From assembly GCA_965153455.1 (NCBI GenBank), contig OZ234494.1:25907354-25971353 (forward strand): a stretch of DNA of 64,000 nucleotides, in the 5' to 3' direction. The notes beneath the pieces are model-generated. The model saw nothing but the letters and a program-made list of their open reading frames with translations. It was not told where the DNA came from and searched no databases. Position numbers and translations under genes: made by a program. Shown in pieces: positions 59,149 to 64,000 of this stretch (its first letter is position 1; each line of letters starts with the position of its first letter). Source of the stretch: Sphagnum compactum. Lineage: Eukaryota; Bryophyta; Sphagnopsida; Sphagnales.

Positions 59149-60345
59149 ATGGAGGATTCTGAGACTCGCGGGGCTGTTGCCTCAGCAGAATCATGGGACG
59201 GATCAATGCCGGAGGATGTGGTGGAGCTCATTCTGAAGCGCTTGCCGCCCCGGAGTCTGGTGCGCTTTCGCGCAGTCTGCAAGCGCTGGTACGCTCTCAT
59301 CTCGCACCCCACACTGCACGCAGACAACGAGCTCTGCCCTCCGCTAGCCGAGCCCTGGATGCTGATGTTGTCCCAGGACCGAACAGCATCATCCTCACTC
59401 ATCAGTAGCAGCAGCAGCTCCTCCCCGCGGAGTTTGCTCCATGCCTACATCCCCAGTCTCAGGCGATGGCACACTCTCCATCTCCCAAAGAAAGTATGCG
59501 CTTCATTCCCGTTCCTGGAAGCAGCAGGCGGCAACCTTGTGTGTCTGAGCGATGATGATTCTGCAGGCGGCCAGCTCTCCAGCAGCAAGGAGAATGGCGC
59601 CCTCACGCGAGTCTTGGTCTGCAACCCATTGATGAAAACATGGCAGGAGCTTCCGCCGTTGCAAGCAGGGGTGAAGATCAGGTGCATAGGAGTAGACCCA
59701 GAGACGAAAGCTTTCAGGATCCTTGCCACTTACACTAGTACACCGAATGCAGAAGATCATGAGCATCACTGGCAATCAGCCCAGACTTTTGTGCAAGTCT
59801 ATGACTCTGAGTTTGATGGATGGCGTCTCATCTCGGCTCCTGTGCCTGCCATGGCAGCTGGTGCCACACCCATCTGCTGCAATTCCCGTTTCTACTTCCT
59901 GGGCTCCAATTTCCACCTCTTCGGGCTGGACATGGAGCAGGAGGTTTGGATTGAGGTGCACACTTCCAGTCTTCCTTTGGGAATCGGTGTCTCCTGTGAG
60001 GACAGGAAGCTGGTGGAGTCAGATGGTCACTTCATCCTCTTCACTGCTGAGGTTGATCTTTATGGCAAGAGGGAGTTCACCATATGGTTGCTGAATGAAC
60101 AACTGCAGTGGGAGCCTGCTGCAAGACCACCTTGGTCCATCTCCAGCCAGTTTCTGAATGCGAGCTCCAAGAGCTTCAGCGTTTTGGCTACCCAAAGTGG
60201 TAGCTCCATCTTCCTCAAGAACATGCAATCTTCTCGAGTTGCGCACTTGGAGCTCAATTTTGTTCATGGTGAAGGCCGGTGGATGTGGTTGCCAGACCTG
60301 CACATTCCTTCCAACACCCTGCTGCTTCAACCCTTCTGGATCTGA
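59149..60345 (+). CDS. F-box protein with kelch/beta-propeller-like C-terminus
   Basis: Intronless, 398 aa. Residues about 19-58 (SMPEDVVELILKRLPPRSLV then RFRAVCKRWYALISHPTL) are a clear F-box, the segment that binds SKP1 in SCF ubiquitin ligases. The rest lacks transmembrane segments and fits the plant F-box/kelch family: NPLMKTWQELPP (about 179-190), a VYDSEFDGWRLISAP block, and WIEVHTSSLP with a Gly/Phe-rich beta pattern, as in F-box proteins with a galactose-oxidase-like domain. Length is usual for that family. A Ser-rich run (about 80-92) separates the F-box from the propeller-like part. The coding GC content is much higher than in the surrounding DNA. The target is unknown. The start is chosen as the first Met in a frame leading directly into the F-box. 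Confidence 0.9.
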   Translation: MEDSETRGAVASAESWDGSMPEDVVELILKRLPPRSLVRFRAVCKRWYALISHPTLHADNELCPPLAEPWMLMLSQDRTASSSLISSSSSSSPRSLLHAYIPSLRRWHTLHLPKKVCASFPFLEAAGGNLVCLSDDDSAGGQLSSSKENGALTRVLVCNPLMKTWQELPPLQAGVKIRCIGVDPETKAFRILATYTSTPNAEDHEHHWQSAQTFVQVYDSEFDGWRLISAPVPAMAAGATPICCNSRFYFLGSNFHLFGLDMEQEVWIEVHTSSLPLGIGVSCEDRKLVESDGHFILFTAEVDLYGKREFTIWLLNEQLQWEPAARPPWSISSQFLNASSKSFSVLATQSGSSIFLKNMQSSRVAHLELNFVHGEGRWMWLPDLHIPSNTLLLQPFWI

Positions 60346-60534
60346 TCACAACACAACACAACAAACTCTGCATAGCTCTGCACACACATACACGACACAA
60401 ACACATGGAGATATGCGCACAAACCAAAAAACAGCATTTAATCCTCTCAAAAGCCCTGAAAAGCCCTCCTCCTCGATCACCTCTTTGACTGCATCATCAT
60501 CATCTTCTCTCAGCTGCCAAAAATCTCCTTCAAA

Positions 60535-60800
60535 TATTGCTTTTACCAACTTCACCAAATCTTCCATCAAAAATTGCTTACCAACTTTGTCAATCTTCTA
60601 CCAAAGATTGGTCACTGAGATCATCGATCTTGCACCAAAGATCTGCTTACCAGCTTCATCAATCTTCCACCAAAGATTGCTTTCCATCAATCTGCACCAA
60701 AGATTAGCTACCAACTTCACCAAAGATTGCCTACAACTTCAGCAATCCTGCATCACAAAAGTTTGCTTACCAACTTCCATCAAAGATTGGTCGCAAACTT
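60535..60800 (+). repeat. Tandem stem-loop repeats in the F-box 3' region
   Basis: The motif CAATCTTNNACCAAAGATTG recurs about every 30-70 bp: 60591-60610, 60626-60643 (as GATCTT...AAGATC), 60660-60679 and 60688-60705, with half copies near 60720 and 60778. CTTACCAACTTC links them. CAATCTT pairs with AAGATTG, giving 7-bp stems and 6-nt loops in the first and third copies. Confidence 0.7.
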
Positions 60801-61390
60801 CAACTTTCTCAACTGGTTGGACCTTGCTTGATGATGATCATCAACTTCTTCTTCTTCTTCATCATCATCATCCATGTTCTTCTGTCAAACATCTCTTTCT
60901 GGGTTTCAAGGTTTGGAAAATCCTCCAGCTGTTCTCCATTACCCTTCCAAGTTCATCATCACCACCATCACCATCATATATCCCTTCCAAGTTTCCAGGC
61001 AAAAATCCAAGCTCTGAAAAACCCCATCCATGGGTTTTGTGCAGACTGGGTGGATGGGTGGGTTGCAGAGCTCATACAGATTACGATTAGTTTGCAGGTG
61101 GCACTGAGCTTTTTGTATACAATTTTAGGGGCAGAGTGTGATCATCATATTAAACAAGGGATTGGATTTGCAGCAATCAATGAAAATTGGTTGGTTTCAG
61201 CATCTTTGTTTTCTTTACAGATTTTCAAAATAGAGCAAAATAGAACTACAAGAAATAGCATCCAAGAATGTTGTGCAGATCTTTTTTTATCAGAGCATAA
61301 GGGTTTGATTTTCACAGTTAGACAGAAAAGAAGACAAAAAACTTGAGGATTCTGGAATTTTTGTTCATACTTCATTCAGTTTTGAGTGTA

Positions 61391-61396
61391 AATAAA
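61391..61396 (+). promoter_or_regulatory. Possible polyadenylation signal AATAAA
   Basis: AATAAA about 1.05 kb after the F-box stop codon, where base composition falls back to AT-rich. Confidence 0.4.
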
Positions 61397-61400
61397 AACC

Positions 61401-64000
61401 ATAGAAACCATTCAGGAGTGTTTTTTAATTCAAGAAACACATAGAGACATGTGTGCTCCTAATTATGATTTACAAACCAGTCAAGCTCGCATGGTTTTCT
61501 GCATCTATATCTTAATGGAGGAAACATAATTAGGACATTCAGAGATTGAGAAGAAAAGAAGATTCATCTCTCTAGACCAATGTCATAGTTTGCAAGCAGA
61601 TTTCTCTTTACATGTATCTCTTCATTTATGTGCATGTTTTCACGTGTGACTTTATTGATTTTGATAATGTTGGGTGTCAATCTCGCAGCACACAACAACT
61701 ATTAGATATTTATTACATCACATTATTTTTTTTTAATAGATTGTTATTTGTTGTTAAAATGTAATTTAATGAATAGAGTTCGAGTTTTTGTGTTTTAGGT
61801 TTTTATGTCATGGTGTGCTTTCGGAGTTGCATATTTCATGTTTTGAGATTCCAGAAGAACACAGAAGAAAAACATGTTTTTTTTAATCTTGTTATCCTTT
61901 GATCTTGAATTCTTACAATTTGTAAGTGAGGTTTCTTAAAAGATGAAATTTTTTATAGCAGTATCCTAATGTTTTTCATCACCATAGACACTAAACTTGG
62001 GAATGAATTTTCAACTCTCTCAAGTCTCTTCCTTTAACTCGGTAACTACCTAATCTTGTGGAACAAAATTCTTGAAATGGATTTGAGATGACTAGGTACT
62101 ATTACAACTATTAATTTTTTTGTTTTTGAAGAACTTTGAAAATATGAATTGAGTTTCATGCAAACATATGAACCTTTACATGTTATTAATCTTTGGTTGT
62201 GAAGTTTGCAAGGTTGTGAACATGAAGTTTTCAGCAACTCTTCTTAGTTATGCAAAAATTTTAACTAGCAATTTGATTTGTAGTTGAGTATTCCAAATCC
62301 TAGCATTTGATTTCAAGATTAGTACTACGAAATGGTGAAGCCCTTGGCCATTACATTGGGTAAGGTGCCAACCAAACCTATTAGGGCAAGTTAGGCAACA
62401 CACTCAACATAATGGCATTTCATGACATTAAGGTTTTGGGTGGCAGATTCAACCATTTAGAAAAAACAATGTTCAAGAAACACATTTTGGTATCTATTAT
62501 GCATTTATGATCATCAATACAAGATTATGTCATATAATGTGGTCAAGAAAATGGCATAATCTACCACCCCAATCCTTAAGGGTTTGGATGATTTTGGATC
62601 CTAGTAAGCGTATGGTGAAGCCCATCTGAATGAGGATACTAGTGAACCACGAACCAAAATCATCCAAACACTACCTATTTCCAGATGTTAAAACGAATGA
62701 ACCAATTAAAAAGCGAAAAAACAAATCTAAGGAACATAGCAAAATTGATCGCCTACACAATCAACAAGGGCAACTAATTTAGCCATATTAATGAAGGTGC
62801 AAAACAACCATAATAACTTCCTTGACTTAAGGTGCACATTATGATAAATGAGGTTTGAACAAATGTTGTTTGGTCCTTGATTCCAAAAGAAATCTTCCTC
62901 CCATTTCTAACTTTTTATTTGTTTTTGATGGAACCTTTGGTCTAGTCTTGAAATTGATTTTTTTTATTTCTAAGACCTTTAGTTCCAATCATTTTTACAA
63001 AGAATGTAGAGATGTTCCAATTCCATCAAGGGTTTTTTTGGGTGAAATTTCACCAAAATGCAACCAAAAAATGTGGAGTTACCTTGATAAAGGATAATAA
63101 TAATAATAATAACAAAGATAAAATTTGCAAAATTGAATTCTTTTTAAATGTGTAATCGTCAACTTTGCTTTTTCAAATGATGACAAATGTCACAAAAGAG
63201 GAGAAACCATAAAGCCAAAATTCACCAAACAACTATATACAAACAAAGAAGGTTGCTAGAAGTTCAATTTGTGTAAGAATGGGATCACTACAAGGTCACC
63301 ATCCATGGTCATTAAGTTGTTCTTGTTTGGTGTAATCAAAGCCATTGGATTTGCCAAAAGCATTCCATACTATGGTGGATATTGGCCACCATGTTATAGA
63401 CATAATGGGAATTTAGGATTCAAGAATGAAGAGTGACAAGAATGGAGGTTACATAACACATTAGGTCCTTGGTGAAGTTTTTTTGGGAAAGTGCAATGTG
63501 TGAGAGCATGAATAATGAATATTGGAAAAAACTTGGGTGAAGCAAAGCTCGTTGCTTGACACTTCCAGTTCCATGGTGTAATTTGAAGGAAGGTGAAAGT
63601 TACAATCTATGTGCGTAACATATCAATTTTTTTGCAACAACTTGAGTCTTGAAAGCATGCACCATTTTTTTTTGTGAAAACATGAGAGCAATACTCATTA
63701 TTATGAAGAGTCTAAAATTTCAATAACCTATAGGGTAGTGGATTGTAATTTGTGGGGGTTGTGTAGTTAAGTGGGCAAGAGATTCGAAGAGGTCAATTGA
63801 CATATCATTTCTAATTCGTGAATCCCTATGGGGAATGTAAAGCTAAGAGAGATATTCTAACAAAACAAATCTTGAAATATTTGCCTAATGAAATAAGAAC
63901 TACACCTACTAAACAAATTTAAATGAATTTGGTATATAAACAAAGAAATACTTAATCTTCCATGAATCTCAACCAATTTTTTACAATAAAGGTAGGCATC
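61401..64000. other. AT-rich intergenic DNA, no gene seen
   Basis: Contains a 16-bp perfect inverted repeat GTTTGGATGATTTTGG (62582-62597 and 62654-62669). Around it an outer imperfect pair, TTTTGGGTGGCAGATT near 62433 and AATCTACCACCCCAATCC near 62557, suggests a small inverted-repeat element. A (TAA)n run lies at about 63094-63112. No coding frame is recognised. Confidence 0.45.

Larger units (their letters stand above)
60346..61400 (+). other. Probable 3' UTR of the F-box gene
   Basis: Follows the stop codon and is less AT-rich than the later flank. It carries the stem-loop array described separately, a CTT/CAT-rich block (about 60833-60870) and the signal AATAAA at 61391-61396. The open frame 60158-61090 overlaps the F-box gene in another frame and reads the repeats, so it is not called. 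Confidence 0.55.

Noticed and set aside
60158-61090. 310-codon frame overlapping the F-box gene
   Set aside because: It overlaps the end of the F-box coding sequence in another frame and then reads the 3' stem-loop repeats.

Overview
The window looks like gene-poor nuclear DNA of a land plant. The evidence is GT/AG introns, plant-type telo-boxes (AAACCCTAA), interstitial CCCTAAA repeats, and an F-box gene, a RING gene and an exosome gene standing in about 50 kb of AT-rich, repeat-filled DNA. Sparse genes, long decayed intergenic DNA and GC-rich coding islands fit a large genome such as a fern or another seed-free plant. That placement is an inference and the species is not identified.

Left gene island (1-5.6 kb). 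Two genes stand head to head. On the minus strand are the first four exons of the RNA-exosome cap subunit RRP40, running off the left edge; the 713 bp first intron holds an 88-bp minisatellite. About 1.5 kb away, on the plus strand, is a five-exon gene for a 393-residue protein with a Cys/His-rich segment, a coiled coil and a C-terminal C3HC4 RING finger. Telo-boxes lie in the shared upstream region. All exon borders were derived by hand from frame, phase and splice signals.

Desert (5.6-57 kb). I find no intact gene. It contains a decayed reverse-transcriptase ORF of about 2.2 kb (40.2-42.4 kb, minus), a decayed hAT-type transposase piece (30.1-30.8 kb, minus), several minisatellites (periods of roughly 23, 58, 60, 79 and 85 bp), G-tracts, microsatellites, a 330-350 bp direct duplication, and at least three families of short dispersed elements. 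Family A is marked by a palindromic core AGCCAAATTTGGCT, family B by GGATGGATGGT ends (one copy has perfect 42-bp inverted ends), and family C by a GAGAACyATGGCTATAT core. Two stretches are strikingly poor in G on the plus strand.

Right gene island (57-61.4 kb). An intronless, GC-rich F-box gene (398 aa) follows about 2 kb of CT/GA-rich leader or promoter DNA. Its probable 3' UTR carries an array of small stem-loops and an AATAAA signal. The last 2.5 kb holds no recognisable gene.

The genes do not form one pathway: RRP40 belongs to RNA decay, while the RING and F-box proteins probably act in ubiquitin transfer. I found nothing that qualifies as a convincing new multi-gene system. The most unusual signals are the non-coding dispersed families, the hairpins, and the intronic minisatellite carrying telo-boxes.
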